A stretch of DNA of 64,000 nucleotides from Sebastes aleutianus (GCA_916700875.1 CAKAKS010000297.1:47501-111500); one strand, 5' to 3'. Shown: positions 53,700 to 64,000, numbered from the stretch's first letter. The notes: generated by a model not told the origin, from the letters alone. Program-made: numbers and translations.

Positions 53700-54290
53700 G
53701 GAGCAACTCAGTCTCACAGCAGTTTGTGAAATAGTCACGAAATTGTATTTATTTCGTGTACAGCACGACTTTCAACAACAGATTTTCTGTGCTTTTTTTC
53801 TACAAATGTGGAGCAACACGCTCGTTTCAATTTCAACTCCAAACTTCTCAGTTAGGTTTAAGAATAGATCGACTTGGTTATGTTTAGGAACAGATGGTGG
53901 TTTGGGTTAAAATAACTCTGGAAGGGGCGTAACTTAAAGGTAAGGTCGACTTCCAAGGCAACGCCCCCCCACACAAACATGCGGCGGCGACACACTTTGA
54001 GTTCAGGCCGGTGCACGCCAAGGGTAGAGTACGAGCAGGGAGGCATCTGATTGGTTCTTTCCAAGCGGACCGCGGCAGTGATTGGTAAACGTTTTTACAG
54101 GATCACAGCAGCTACAGATGACGTCTCTTTTCCTCTTTCAGAGCTCATCAGTAATGGATCGCTGTCCACTCCGACCTCCTCCCTATGTGGAGTTCGCTGC
54201 TCTTTGTACTTCCTGGTTCACCATTACATGGATTACATACGCATTGATCTCGTTTCAATCTTCCATTGAAAATAACTTGTTATATATAAA
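53700..54290 (+). repeat. Family A dispersed repeat, '+' copy with internal rearrangement
   Basis: The left terminus CAGTCTCACAGCAGTTTGTG is followed by AGTCACGAAATTGTATTTAT, TTTCTACAAATGTGGAGCAA, GTTAGGTTTAAGAATAGATC, AGATGGTGGTTTGGGTTAAA and GGAAGGGGCGTAACTTAAAG. After unrelated text (53945-54150) the '+' 3' part resumes with CCGACCTCCTCCCTATGTGG, CTTCCTGGTTCACCATTACA and GGATTACATACGCATTGATC. Confidence 0.7.
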
Positions 54291-54540
54291 ATAATGTGCA
54301 ATGATCCGACGGACTCGGGTTCTTCTCGATCACTGATTCAAATCAATGACACACAACGTTTTGTGTACCTGGAAAACAGAGAATGCAGAATGTTGTTTTC
54401 TTGTGTCTACAGAAGACGTATAGCGGGATGAAAGCGAGACAGAGAACAGAAGCGACCTTTAACAGATGAAGACTAAAGAGACTCTCGGTGTCCTAAAAGT
54501 TCTTCCTGCTCCAAAGTTTTTAATTTTCTAAAAGTCTTCC
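54291..54540. other. No gene or repeat seen
   Basis: Single-copy-looking DNA without coding signal. Confidence 0.35.
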
Positions 54541-54544
54541 TTCA

Positions 54545-54700
54545 GTGGATGCTCCTCTCGGTCTCTCCTCTCGGTCTCTCCTCTCGGTCTCTGTGGGAGT
54601 TTCGTCTGTTAACGAGATAAAACTGACGAATAAAAAACGAGCAGAAAAGAGGTGACACCAGCCTCTGGTAAAAAAGAAGAAGAAGAAGAAGAAGAAGTGA
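54545..54700. repeat. Small tandem repeats: CCTCTCGGTCTCT x3 and (GAA)n
   Basis: Three 13-bp units at about 54552-54592 and a GAA tract at 54675-54697. Confidence 0.85.
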
Positions 54701-54889
54701 TAACTCGCTGCTGAGACTCCGAGTTCAAGTCAAAACATCACTAAGGATGTAACTCCCCCCATCCTGAAATATTCATAGAGTTTAAATATGGAACCCTGGG
54801 TGGTTTGTTTTTAATTAGTCCGTTAGTTTTAAAGGCATAAACGGTTCCGTCCTCTGCTTCTCATGATGATCCACAGAGCTTTCATTCAG

Positions 54890-54963
54890 CTCTCCTGTCG
54901 GCTCTAATGACGGTGACGGTGAGGAGAGATCTCCTGTCGGGTCTAATGACGGTGAGAAGAGAT
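54890..54963. repeat. ~36-bp direct duplication
   Basis: CTCCTGTCGGCTCTAATGAC and CTCCTGTCGGGTCTAATGAC, each followed by GGTGA(CGGTGA)GGAGAGATC-like text. Confidence 0.8.
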
Positions 54964-55295
54964 CCAGTGAAGAAACATTATCAGATAATGTTATTCTACA
55001 GGAACACGGCTCCAACACGGAGCTCCTCCGTCAGCAGGTGAGAAACGTCCTTACTGTAACAGACATAAAGCAGCATGTTGTAGATTACATGAAATATAAA
55101 CTAAATCATATCTGTATATGTATGTATAACAGTCAGGTTGGGTGTGTAATTATGTAAAGTATATCTGAAGTGCTCCTGTAGTCTGTGGGTCCGTGCACGT
55201 GTGCTCGACTGACACGATGTTGACTAACCTGTTCTGGTGACGTTTAGCTCCATGAAGACACATTAAACACTGACGAACTTTACAGTAGAAAGAAT
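54964..55295. other. No gene seen
   Basis: No recognised feature between the local duplication and the hAT element. Confidence 0.35.
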
Positions 55296-55788
55296 CAGGG
55301 ACGCACCGATACCAGTATGGGGTATCGGGTCCGATGCTGTGCTCATGTACTCGTACTCGCAAAACGGCTCTGATACAACGGCACCGATACCACTTTACAG
55401 CAGCGTGACGTTAACCTCTCGTGCCGTCGCCACGGGTCAGGTGGGTTGCAGACATCGTCGCAGACCCCTGACGCCTTTTACGTGGGCCGAGCCCCGTCCT
55501 GGGACACGACGCGGTCGGGGTGCACTGAGGACAGTCCACACTGAGGACAGTCCGCCCCGGTGACGCTTTGGCCTTTGGCCTTTCCAAGCCGACCTAGAGC
55601 CGGTGGCGGCGCACCGCCTCGTATGCGGGACTCCCCAGCCTGCCGTGTGTCGCTCACACCCTCCAGCTGGCTGTTAACGAGGGTCTATTGGCACAGAGAA
55701 GTACTCGTATCGGTACTCGGTATCGGAGAGTACCCAAATGTAAGTACTTGTACTCGGTCTAAAATAAAGTGGTATCGGTGCATCCCTA
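55296..55788. mobile_element. 493-bp non-autonomous hAT-type element with 8-bp target duplication
   Basis: The left end (C)AGGGACGCACCGATACCA is mirrored by the right end TGGTATCGGTGCATCCCT(A), one mismatch in 18. Flanks GAAAGAAT (55288-55295) and GAGAGAAT (55789-55796) form an 8-bp duplication with one mismatch, the length expected for hAT transposases. Subterminal GTACTCGTACTCG-type repeats occur near both ends. The centre (55400-55670) is CpG-rich and lacks transposase coding. The ACCGATACC terminus is shared with 23187. Confidence 0.85.
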
Positions 55789-56003
55789 GAGAGAATGAGA
55801 AAGAAGGTCAGATAAACAGTAATTAAAGATATAATCTGAAGAAGAAGAATATCATGAATTAATCCAACAATTGAAGCCACTTTGTGCCAAACAGCCCACT
55901 ATTAGAACATGTATCTGGATTCATGGTATTCTCCTCTCCCAGCCTGCTCGTTTACCGGCACACTATCTCCCTCCTGTCCTGCAGTAACCCTCGTTGCTCC
56001 ACC

Positions 56004-56045
56004 CACATGCTCACCTGCTCACCTGTTCACCTGCTCACCTGTTGC
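56004..56045. repeat. Short CTCACCTGTTCACCTG tandem
   Basis: About four 9-10-bp units TCACCTG(C/T)T. Confidence 0.8.
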
Positions 56046-56121
56046 CACTTCCCTTGTCACCACTGCAGTATGTCAACCCAGTAGTCATTCTCAACCCAGC
56101 TCGTCATTCTCATCCTGAGGC

Positions 56122-56285
56122 TTTGTCAGACCTCTTGGCGTCGCAGTAAACACGTGTTTAATGTTGTCAATTAAACCAAGAGGTTTAGGAAGAAACAACA
56201 TGGTTGGGCTTAAATTTAAAACATCCTTACAGGGAAAATGAAACTGAACGTATCTGACGCCCTGTGACTGAGAACATGCTGGTAC
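56122..56285 (+). repeat. Family A dispersed repeat, '+' copy
   Basis: TTTGTCAGACCTCTTGGCGT, AAACCAAGAGGTTTAGGAAG, AACAACATGGTTGGGCTTAA and TGACTGAGAACATGCTGG. It is close to the 11.5-kb copy but lacks the GGTCTCCTGG half. Confidence 0.6.
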
Positions 56286-56849
56286 TCTTGCTAATTTCTT
56301 CAATATTACCGACCCAAGCTTTAAGACTCTGTTAGGTTTATGTCCGACACACGATCACTACGTTGTGGAGCGTCACGTTACCTGATGGCTGCGGCACAAA
56401 CAGGATGCATCATCAGAAACACGAGCAGAGAAGGTTGTAGCTGTTTTAAGTGAATACAGTTTAGATTGAGTGTTTAGATGAAGTCCTCTGTGTGTGTCTA
56501 ACAGAGGGTGACATCATGAGGCCATATATAATTTAAATCTCTCCCCTTCATGTGCTTTACTTATAAAAGAGCACAGAGCAGACCTTGTGCTGCAGCAGAA
56601 AACAAAGTGTGCCGTGTGAAGAGGTCCAAATCAGAAAGGAAAACAGCCGCCTCACTGATCTCAGCGCTGCTGAACAAACAGAGCCGAGTCTCTTTAACCT
56701 GCAGCGTCGACGTGTTCAGAAGCTTTAAAAGCTGATTCTCTTCTGCTGCTCGGGGTGCAAACAGCCTCCCCGTTAGTCTGAAGTGGTGTTACCTGCAGAA
56801 AGAGGCTCCCGTTACCTTTCAGACGGCGAGATAATGAGAAAGCATCATT

Positions 56850-57200
56850 TCATTAAAGGTGACACGCGTCTCACTTCCTGCTCCCCCTCAGCGCCGATCC
56901 TCAGCGCCACAAACACTCGCCTCGGGCTCCGACAACCATTTCGCTCCGTTTAAAAACCCCTCTCCCCTCCGCCCGCCGCCTCTGACATTTGGATTGAGAT
57001 TACTTTTATTATTGTGGCAAACTCGATGCATTGTGGGTAAATATTGCAGGTTGAGGTCGCAGAGGGAGCAGCTTGTTTTACAAAGTGAAGCCCGAGGCTG
57101 CTGCTGCCGCTCACAAAACACACAATACCTTCAAAAACAGCAGCTTTTCAAACTTTTAAAAGCAGCAGCTCGAACGCTGATGAATTAGTAATAATGTGTG
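56850..57200. other. Candidate conserved non-coding block
   Basis: CTCCGACAACCATTTCGCTC, CTGACATTTGGATTGAGATT, ACTTTTATTATTGTGGCAAA, CTCGATGCATTGTGGGTAAA and TATTGCAGGTTGAGGTCGCA. Repeat-free, no coherent frame. Confidence 0.35.
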
Positions 57201-57224
57201 GTAATGTTCACTGTGTGTGTGTGT

Positions 57225-57255
<31 letters not shown>

Positions 57256-57352
57256 GAGGCTGTTTGCTAACACTGTGTACCACTTGTGAGTATAAAAAGC
57301 TTCTCAAACTTTTAAAAGCCCAGACAATAAATTAGCAATGTGATATAATAAT
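57147..57352. repeat. Local direct duplication flanking a TG microsatellite
   Basis: AGCTTTTCAAACTTTTAAAA (57142-57200) recurs as AGCTTCTCAAACTTTTAAAA (57299-57352), with AATTAG(T/C)AAT following in each. Between the two lies a TG tract at 57212-57255. Confidence 0.7.
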
Positions 57353-57674
57353 TCCCTGTGTGCTCGCTGAGAGTGTGTGGGCAAGGACACGCGTTGGGCT
57401 GCAGAGTGCAGATTAAAGTGCTCGCCAGAACAGGAAGGTCACATTTGAGGGTAATGCTGCGTTCATGTCGGACGGTACAGTCTGTGATTATCAGCTGCTG
57501 AGAGGGAAAAAAACATGTGCATCAACCTCTTTGTTCTAATTTACATTCTGATGTACTGGCAAACAAATATTTCTCTCACAAGCTGGAAACAACGACTGTT
57601 GGCGTATCTGAATAAAATCTAAAGTCAACACAAACACTATTAATTCAGCTAATTATAAGATCAGTTTCCCTCGT
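57353..57674. other. No gene seen
   Basis: No repeats or coding signal. Confidence 0.4.
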
Positions 57675-57836
57675 TAAAGGTCCAGTGTGTAATCATTGGG
57701 GGGATCTATTGGCAGAATTGGAATATAATATTCATAACTATGTTTTCATTAGTGTATGATCACCTGAAAGTAAGAAGAGTTGTGTTTTTTCTTACCTCAG
57801 AATGAGCCCTCATAGGTAACGGGTCCTCTTCACAGA
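57675..57836. mobile_element. Family B short element, left part
   Basis: The terminus TAAAGGTCCAGTGTGTAATC is followed by GGGGGATCTATTGGCAGAAT, TGGAATATAATATTCATAAC, TTTTCATTAGTGTATGATCA and CTCAGAATGAGCCCTCATAG. I recognise this as a very common teleost element. Its body is interrupted at about 57837 and resumes at 58180 and 58640. Confidence 0.7.
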
Positions 57837-58180
57837 ATAAGGCGTATAAATGCCACAGTAATGTCCAAGGCGTTTAGCGTGCAATAAGAACACCTTTATT
57901 GGTTTGCGCGTGTTATTTGTACGTCATGTATCCTGTACTGACTGCAACGTAAACACATCCACGTATAAATGCTACGGTAAGAGTTAATGACGTAGTATGG
58001 TAGAGAGAAAGACCACTGGACTTTAAGTCAGGAGACGTGTTGGAGACGGTTGTTGATCGGTGTTACGGTGTGACGTTTTTAACGTGTTTCCGTTGTTGCT
58101 GTTTCCATACGTGTTTTACTTAGTTTACGTACTTATTTTAGTTCTCCAACACGTTTGTGAAAATACGGTAACGTGAGCCG
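57837..58180 (-). repeat. Family A '-' piece inserted in family B (first)
   Basis: GGCGTATAAATGCCACAGTA, GCGTTTAGCGTGCAATAAGA, TGACTGCAACGTAAACACAT, TAAATGCTACGGTAAGAGTT, GAGAGAAAGACCACTGG, GACGTGTTGG..., TACGTGTTTTACTTAGTTTA, CGTACTTATTTTAGTTC. The order matches the 47.7-48.0 kb copy. Confidence 0.7.
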
Positions 58181-58240
58181 CAGAGTGTTAAACCATGGTA
58201 TCGCCAGCCGCCGTCTGACTTCTGTTGCTCCTATATGCAC
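58181..58240. mobile_element. Family B middle piece
   Basis: ACCATGGTATCGCCAGCCGC and CGTCTGACTTCTGTTGCTCC match the start of the copy at 33707. Confidence 0.6.
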
Positions 58241-58638
58241 AAGACGTTTAGCGTGCAATAAGTACAACTATCTTGATTTCCACGTGTCATTTGCACGTCA
58301 TGTAAATGTTGTATAAACATTACAGTAAGAAGAGTTAGTGAAGTAGAATAGAAAGAGAGAAAGACCACTGATGGTGGACGGGTCCAACAAACACTGAACT
58401 GTTAACCAGGAGAGCGGCGTTGACCGGTGTTTTGTTTTGTAAGTTACGTTAGTGACGTGTCACGTGATGATTGTGACATGTTTCTGTACATGTTTTTTTC
58501 TTAGTAGACGTTCTTATTTTAACCCTAACCGTGATGCTTTCCCTTACCCTAACTAAGTGGTTTTCTTGCCTGAACCTGACTGTGGACATCTGCATGGCGT
58601 GCTCATGACACGCAGAATGTCCGTTCAATGTCGTGGTA
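58241..58638 (-). repeat. Family A '-' piece inserted in family B (second)
   Basis: AGACGTTTAGCGTGCAATAA, GATTTCCACGTGTCATTTGC, GTGGACGGGTCCAACAAACA, CTGTTAACCAGGAGAGCGGC, GTTACGTTAGTGACGTGTCA, CCCTTACCCTAACTAAGTGG, TTTTCTTGCCTGAACCTGAC and GACACGCAGAATGTCCGTTC. A nearly complete '-' order. Confidence 0.75.
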
Positions 58639-58762
58639 CTCTGAGCGTTTTCGCCGGCTCACGTTACCACAGCCTTGTAAAGAGAGGAGTGAGTGGAGGG
58701 GTACTCAGTTGGTTGCAATCTGCAACCACACCATTAGATGCCACCAAATCCTACACACTTTA
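58639..58762. mobile_element. Family B right part
   Basis: GTTTTCGCCGGCTCACGTTA, GAGGAGTGAGTGGAGGGGTA, CTCAGTTGGTTGCAATCTGC, AACCACACCATTAGATGCCA and the terminus CCAAATCCTACACACTTTA. Confidence 0.7.
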
Positions 58763-58905
58763 AGTTCAGAAGTTACGTAACAAATAAATCAACTTCTGGT
58801 TTCTCTCGGGACACGAACGCCGGCCTCTTGGTGAGAATCTGGTGTTTTTAGCCCTGCCCATTGGCCTCGGCCTACGCAGACTTTATTGCTCTTTAGAAAT
58901 TGTCA
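58763..58905 (+). repeat. Family A '+' copy, 3' half
   Basis: AAGTTACGTAACAAATAAAT, GGGACACGAACGCCGGCCTC, TTGGTGAGAATCTGGTGTTT and CCTACGCAGACTTTATTGCT. Confidence 0.65.
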
Positions 58906-59039
58906 GGATTCCGATAGTATGTCTCTCATCTGGATTTCAATGTCTGGATGGAGAGTGCGGGTTCTATATTTTTCTCTACCGTGCAGCAGAAGAAGAGTGT
59001 TTAGTAAATCCTCCGTGGAGTCGACAGCCTGCGGTCCTG

Positions 59040-59430
59040 CAGCAGCAGCAGCAGCAGCTCGGCTTTATGCTGCAACTTCTCCTCCACGTTACGCTGCATC
59101 CAGAGAGGCATTAACCCCCGATAATCTACGCACACGATGAAAAATTTATCCTGATCTGAGACATAAACTGACAATCTAATTGAACCATTTTAGCTCCTCT
59201 GTTATTTCCCATAACCCCCCACTGCTGCGGCTCTCTGACTGTTTTCTCATTCCTGCAGAATTAATGGACGGAAAATAGTCACACTTAAAGATAAATGATG
59301 AGAGATCACATTCACAGCGCTGCACCACATAAATCACATTTACATCGGCTTCAATAAAACACGGCAGGTCTTCGAGGAAATCACATTAACATTAAGGTTT
59401 CATTCACCGCCGCCGGTTCACGTTATTACC
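59040..59430. other. Candidate conserved non-coding block
   Basis: After a CAG tract (59040-59058): GACAATCTAATTGAACCATT, GCAGAATTAATGGACGGAAA, GATAAATGATGAGAGATCAC and TAACATTAAGGTTTCATTC. No coherent coding frame. Confidence 0.35.
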
Positions 59431-59604
59431 AGATGACAGGAGGAGACGGTTATTCAGGAGACGTCAGACTGTCCTTCATGTCACGTCAACAACTGTCACT
59501 CCACTTCCAAAAATCAATTACTGCAGCTTTGACGCTCCACGACAAAGAAAGACAAAGATAGTTTACTTTTTACTTTACAAAAATGATCTAAAGATACTAC
59601 TGTA

Positions 59605-59783
59605 AATACTAATATAAAGATACACACTATACAGATATTAAATACTAATATAAAGATACACACTATACAGATATTAAATACTAATATAAAGATACACACT
59701 ATACAGATATTAAATACTAATATAAAGATACACACTATACAGATATTAAATACTAATATAAAGATACACACTATACAGATACT
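59605..59783. repeat. 36-bp minisatellite, 5 copies
   Basis: The unit AATACTAATATAAAGATACA plus CACTATACAGATATTA starts at 59605, 59641, 59677, 59713 and 59749, nearly identical. Confidence 0.95.
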
Positions 59784-61235
59784 CGTTATTTTGCAGATTA
59801 AACTTTACACAACATAATCTGACGAAAAAATAGTGTTTGTAGGAGTTTTATAGGCAGGATTAGGAACATCAACCGCCTACATGGCTGGACAATATGGCCA
59901 CAAATGTTATTATGTTTTTCTTTTACATATTGATAAATCACGATATATATTTAATAATATTTTAATAATATTTTTTGCACTGATTATGGAGGAGACTTTC
60001 CATATGAAAATCAAATTACTGAAATGTTGTGTTTACAGTGCATAACACATCTATACTGTATCTATTAACTGAGGTAACCACATCTGCACATAGTGACATG
60101 GGATGAAATACTACTGTTTACAGTTTACAGTTTTCAGAGTATTCTCCAGCCGGCTAACTTCCGGATTCGCCGTATGCCAACTTGCATTCTGATAGTGACA
60201 GTAGTGACGGAGTAGTAGTCCAGGCGGAGGCTACGTTGTTTTGGATGTTCATGTAGTGTTTTTGTCGATGCAGGAAAACAGATTCAAAAACAACTTTAGG
60301 AAAAATAAATCTGATAAATGTAACATCGCTATCTCGGAGGATTTTAGCCTGAACATTTTCTAGATGGTTTTATCGCCCAGCTCTTCTCCTGCATGGCTCA
60401 CATGCCGCCTCGCTGCTGGACATCCATGAAGAGTAGCAACGGAAAATTGTCTTGAAGTGTGGATGAGATGTTTGCAACTGTACAGCCATAAAAATGTTTA
60501 ATTCAACAACCAGTGATCAACTACTCCTAGTGATCAGAAAGATGGGGACAGAATCATTCCTATACAAACGCTGTTTAAATAATCTCTTCTAGTAATCAAG
60601 TAGTCCACCTACAGAGTTCATTTAGTGTCTTTTCAAACATGACAACATCTAGAAACACATGTTAAAACGATGTTAGACTAACGTTAGTTGACTTTTTTGT
60701 TTTGCTTTTTACTTTAATTCCCCAAAAAACTGAATGTGCACGGACGGGTACAGCATCTGTGTTTGAAGCCACTTGTCAAGTGGATTGATAATGCCTGGTC
60801 ACGTAAAGTGAAACTTTGCCGATTCTCAACCGGCTCTGCGGCACACGGGCAGACCGCCGCCCGTCTCCCTCCATGAAGAAGCCCCGGCAAATGGCCACCG
60901 TTCTGGTTGCACGCTCGCGCAGCAGAACCGGACAAAAACGGAAATGCCTTGTATACTTACTTTGTGTTCATGTAATCTGCATGAGAAATGATGCACAACA
61001 ACTCAAAGTCACTTCTAATAACCATCCGCTTGTTGTGATGGATTTGACCCGGACAGACGTGATCGAGATGTTTCCACTGTATTCCTTTGACCGACATGAC
61101 AAACACTAAGTTGTCAGGACGGATACATCGTGGGATGACGCCAGCAGCTTTTCTACAATCTGAGAACGACTATTAGAAAGTTTGAACCCTCTCTGATCAT
61201 GATGGATTAATTATATAAAGAGTAATAACTCAGCT
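59784..61235. other. No gene seen
   Basis: AT-rich single-copy-looking DNA. Open frames at 60714-61109 on both strands lack recognised features. Confidence 0.4.
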
Positions 61236-61540
61236 TGTTTGCAGTTAGAGGATTCCTGTCAACAGATTTGGAGACATCTTTTTATATAATGGAGGTCTAC
61301 AGGGACACAGTCGGCCACTGGGGACAACTGGAAGTAAAGCAGACTCACCATCCACGCTGTAGCCGTATTAATACACCGTGGTATTCATCATTATTATTAT
61401 TATTCCAGCTACTGCCGTTACTGCTGCTGCTGGAGGGTCTACAGCCAGCTCCCTGGGGGAACAGTGCTTTAGTGTTCTGCCTATATGGAGCTCAGAGGTC
61501 AGGAGCTGTGGGGGGATCGCTGTGTTGCTCAAGGACACTC

Positions 61541-61663
<123 letters not shown>

Positions 61664-61689
61664 AGTACATCATCTCTAATAATACAATC

Positions 61690-62320
61690 AAAGAGGGTTC
61701 TGCTGCTGTGTCCTAACAAACTGCTGCGACACAAAGCTGATGAATCAGTGGGAACAAAAAGACAAAATGTGATCTTCTTTCATCTCTCCCTCCTTCTTCT
61801 TCTTCTTCTTCTGTCTCTCTATCTTTCCGCGAGTTTTTTCCCAAGAAGAAATAATTGGCCCGGCTCGCCGTCCCGTGGGAAGAAGCTCATTTATATTCTC
61901 CCACATAAACCCAGTGGGCCTCTCTCCACCACTCAGACCCCCCAAAAAAGGCAGAAGAGTCCTCTCCTCCTCCTCCTCCCGCCTCGTTCCCAGAGAAACT
62001 TCCCTCCTCTCTCCCGCCGTCAGCAGCTGGCCCTCGCTGTGCTGGAGGAAAGAAAAAAAGGAACATTTCCTCCCAAACCTCCCCCACCCCCCTACCTCCC
62101 CCCAAGTGCATTCTGGGATCAATCCCAGCAGGCCGCGGCTCCTGGAGGTCCCTGATTGCTCGTCATGAATCTCTTTTGTTCTTCATGCACGCTGCTGCAG
62201 AAAACGGCCTCCCAGATGAGCTCGCTTAAAGGAGGCGTTTTACCAGCGCAGGGCCAAATGTCTGCTATTTTTAGACCCTTATTATTTTTACACTGTAAAA
62301 AATCACATCTCCTATTAACA
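61690..62320. other. Candidate conserved non-coding block with pyrimidine tracts
   Basis: AAAGCTGATGAATCAGTGGG, AGAAATAATTGGCCCGGCTC, CTCATTTATATTCTCCCACA, TCGTCATGAATCTCTTTTGT, AGCTCGCTTAAAGGAGGCGT and GTCTGCTATTTTTAGACCCT, with (TTC)n at 61793-61812 and (TCC)n near 61965. No coherent frame. Confidence 0.3.
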
Positions 62321-62369
62321 AACACATCTACTGTTTCACAAGACGACCTCTTTACCCTGCACATAGAAA

Positions 62370-62387
62370 CACACACACACACACACC
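62370..62387. repeat. (AC)n microsatellite
   Basis: Nine AC units. Confidence 0.9.
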
Positions 62388-62613
62388 TCTACATGCTATT
62401 AGGCATTATTATATACAGTATGGCGGCTCTATGACCCGGCACAGAGATGCTTTGGGCTCAAAACCAAGCTGACTGAAGAAGGAAGGACAACCACCGCCGT
62501 CATGGCAACCGCGGCTAACGCATGAGCTAATGCTAACCGTGAAGCATAAAGTTGTAGTAAACTGGAGCTCAGAAATGGAGGAGCAACTTGTTGATGAGTT
62601 TTTATTTAAAGTG

Positions 62614-63822
62614 TCTCATCGTAACGTCCAGTCAGCTAACATCGTAACACACAGTCAGATAACATCGTAACGTCCAGTCAGATAACATCGTAACGTCCAG
62701 TCAGATAACATCGTAACACACAGTCAGATAACATCGTAACGTCCAGTCAGATAACATCGTAACGTCCAGTCAGATAACCTCGTAACGTCCAGTCAGATAA
62801 CCTCGTAACGTCCAGTCAGATAACATCGTAACGTCCAGTCAGATAACCTCGTAACGTCCAGTCAGATAACCTCGTAACGTCCAGTCAGATAACATCGTAA
62901 CACACAGTCAGATAACATCGTAACGTCCGGTCAGATAACATCGTAACGTCCAGTCAGATAACCTTGTAACGTCCAGTCAGATAACATCGTAACACACAGT
63001 CAGATAACATCGTAACGTCCAGTCAGATAACATCGTAACACACAGTCAGATAACCTTGTAACGTCCAGTCAGATAACATCGTAACACACAGTCAGATAAC
63101 ATCGTAACGTCCAGTCAGATAACCTTGTAACGTCCAGTCAGATAACATCGTAACGTCCAGTCAGATAACCTCGTAACGTCCAGTCAGATAACATCGTAAC
63201 ACACAGTCAGATAACATCGTAACGTCCGGTCAGATAACATCGTAACGTCCAGTCAGATAACATCGTAACACACAGTCAGATAACATCGTAACGTCCAGTC
63301 AGATAACATCGTAACGTCCAGTCAGATAACATCGTAACGTCCAGTCAGATAACCTCGTAACGTCCAGTCAGATAACATCGTAACACACAGTCAGATAACA
63401 TCGTAACGTCCAGTCAGATAACCTCGTAACGTCCAGTCAGATAACATCGTAACACACAGTCAGATAACATCGTAACGTCCGGTCAGATAACATCGTAACG
63501 TCCAGTCAGATAACATCGTAACACACAGTCAGATAACATCGTAACGTCCAGTCAGATAACATCGTAACGTCCAGTCAGATAACATCGTAACGTCCAGTCA
63601 GATAACCTCGTAACGTCCAGTCAGATAACATCGTAACACACAGTCAGATAACATCGTAACGTCCAGTCAGATAACCTCGTAACGTCCAGTCAGATAACAT
63701 CGTAACACACAGTCAGATAACCTCGTAACGTCCAGTCAGATAACATCGTAACACACAGTCAGATAACATCGTAACGTCCGGTCAGATAACATCGTAACTT
63801 CCAGTCAGATAACATCGTAACG
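62614..63822. repeat. 23-bp minisatellite, ~53 copies, with an 11-monomer higher-order period
   Basis: Monomers are GATAAC-ATCG-TAAC-GTCC-AGTCA (A) with variants: ACAC for GTCC (B), CTCG (C), CTTG (D) and GTCCGGTCA (E). In order: A B A A B A A C C A C C B E A D B A B D B A D A C, then B E A B A A A C B A C twice (starts at 63187 and 63440, 253 bp apart), then B C B E A A. The last monomers carry CTTCC and a truncated end. The earlier part lacks the 11-monomer order. Confidence 0.97.
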
Positions 63823-63960
63823 GCTCCTGTCTAAGTTGAAATAGCTAATAGTTTTTTACCGTGTAGATATAAAGAAGTGTTGATCATTACTGTCTCTGTG
63901 TGTGTTAGATGAGTGGAGATAATCGACTGTTGGTTTCCTGTGTGCATTTAAAGAGGCGGC

Positions 63961-63961
<1 letters not shown>

Positions 63962-64000
<39 letters not shown>
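63962..64000. repeat. (AC)n microsatellite, cut by the window end
   Basis: AC tract that continues to the last base of the window. Confidence 0.95.

Noticed and set aside
62614..63822. CRISPR-like array
   Set aside because: There are no unique spacers: monomers are contiguous 23-bp units with point variants, in an evidently vertebrate sequence.

Overview
The window looks like 64 kb of non-coding nuclear DNA from a teleost fish, most likely a percomorph. The reasons are the many long (CA)n tracts, 3' ends of L2/Rex1-type non-LTR retrotransposons, short TIR elements of hAT and TTAA-target type, and about twenty copies of one dispersed repeat that I recognise as common in perch-like fishes. I see no bacterial-style genes, no rRNA, tRNA or CRISPR, and no complete protein-coding gene. 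The longest stop-free stretches are translated simple repeats.

Layout. 1-3.2 kb: single-copy DNA plus a 690-bp GAG/CAG array. 3.2-21 kb: islands of single-copy, homeobox-site-rich DNA that read like vertebrate conserved non-coding elements (near 6.3, 7.3, 10.8, 13.3 and 16.8 kb), alternating with copies of the dispersed repeat (called family A here), a Myb/SANT-like transposase-partner remnant (15.3 kb) and a 600-bp TIR element nested in a family A copy (18.2-18.8 kb). 21.4-26.3 kb: two minisatellites that sit inside family A copies, a 445-bp GGTT array, and a loose cluster of four possible exons (22.57, 24.57, 24.74 and 25.56 kb), the only candidate host-gene coding sequence. 26.8-47 kb: more conserved-looking islands, microsatellites, a 735-bp 21-mer array with small palindromic inversions, and three separate arrays of one TTTGCATCTCTTTG-type 21-mer. 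47.5-50.7 kb: a family A block split by two head-to-tail LINE 3' fragments. 53-59 kb: family A copies, a 493-bp hAT-type element with a near-perfect 8-bp target duplication, and a mosaic in which family A copies interrupt another short repeat. 59-64 kb: conserved-looking segments, a perfect (GT)60 tract and a 1.2-kb 23-mer array with an 11-monomer higher-order period.

Read as a whole, this is regulatory-type DNA (a gene desert or a large-intron region) overgrown by repeats. The most notable pattern is that tandem arrays have repeatedly started inside copies of one dispersed repeat, and that two arrays already carry higher-order structure. In family A entries, '+' means the top strand reads CGGTCTCCTGG...GACCC and '-' means it reads the reverse complement. 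Conserved-element calls are judged by eye from composition and motifs, without any alignment.
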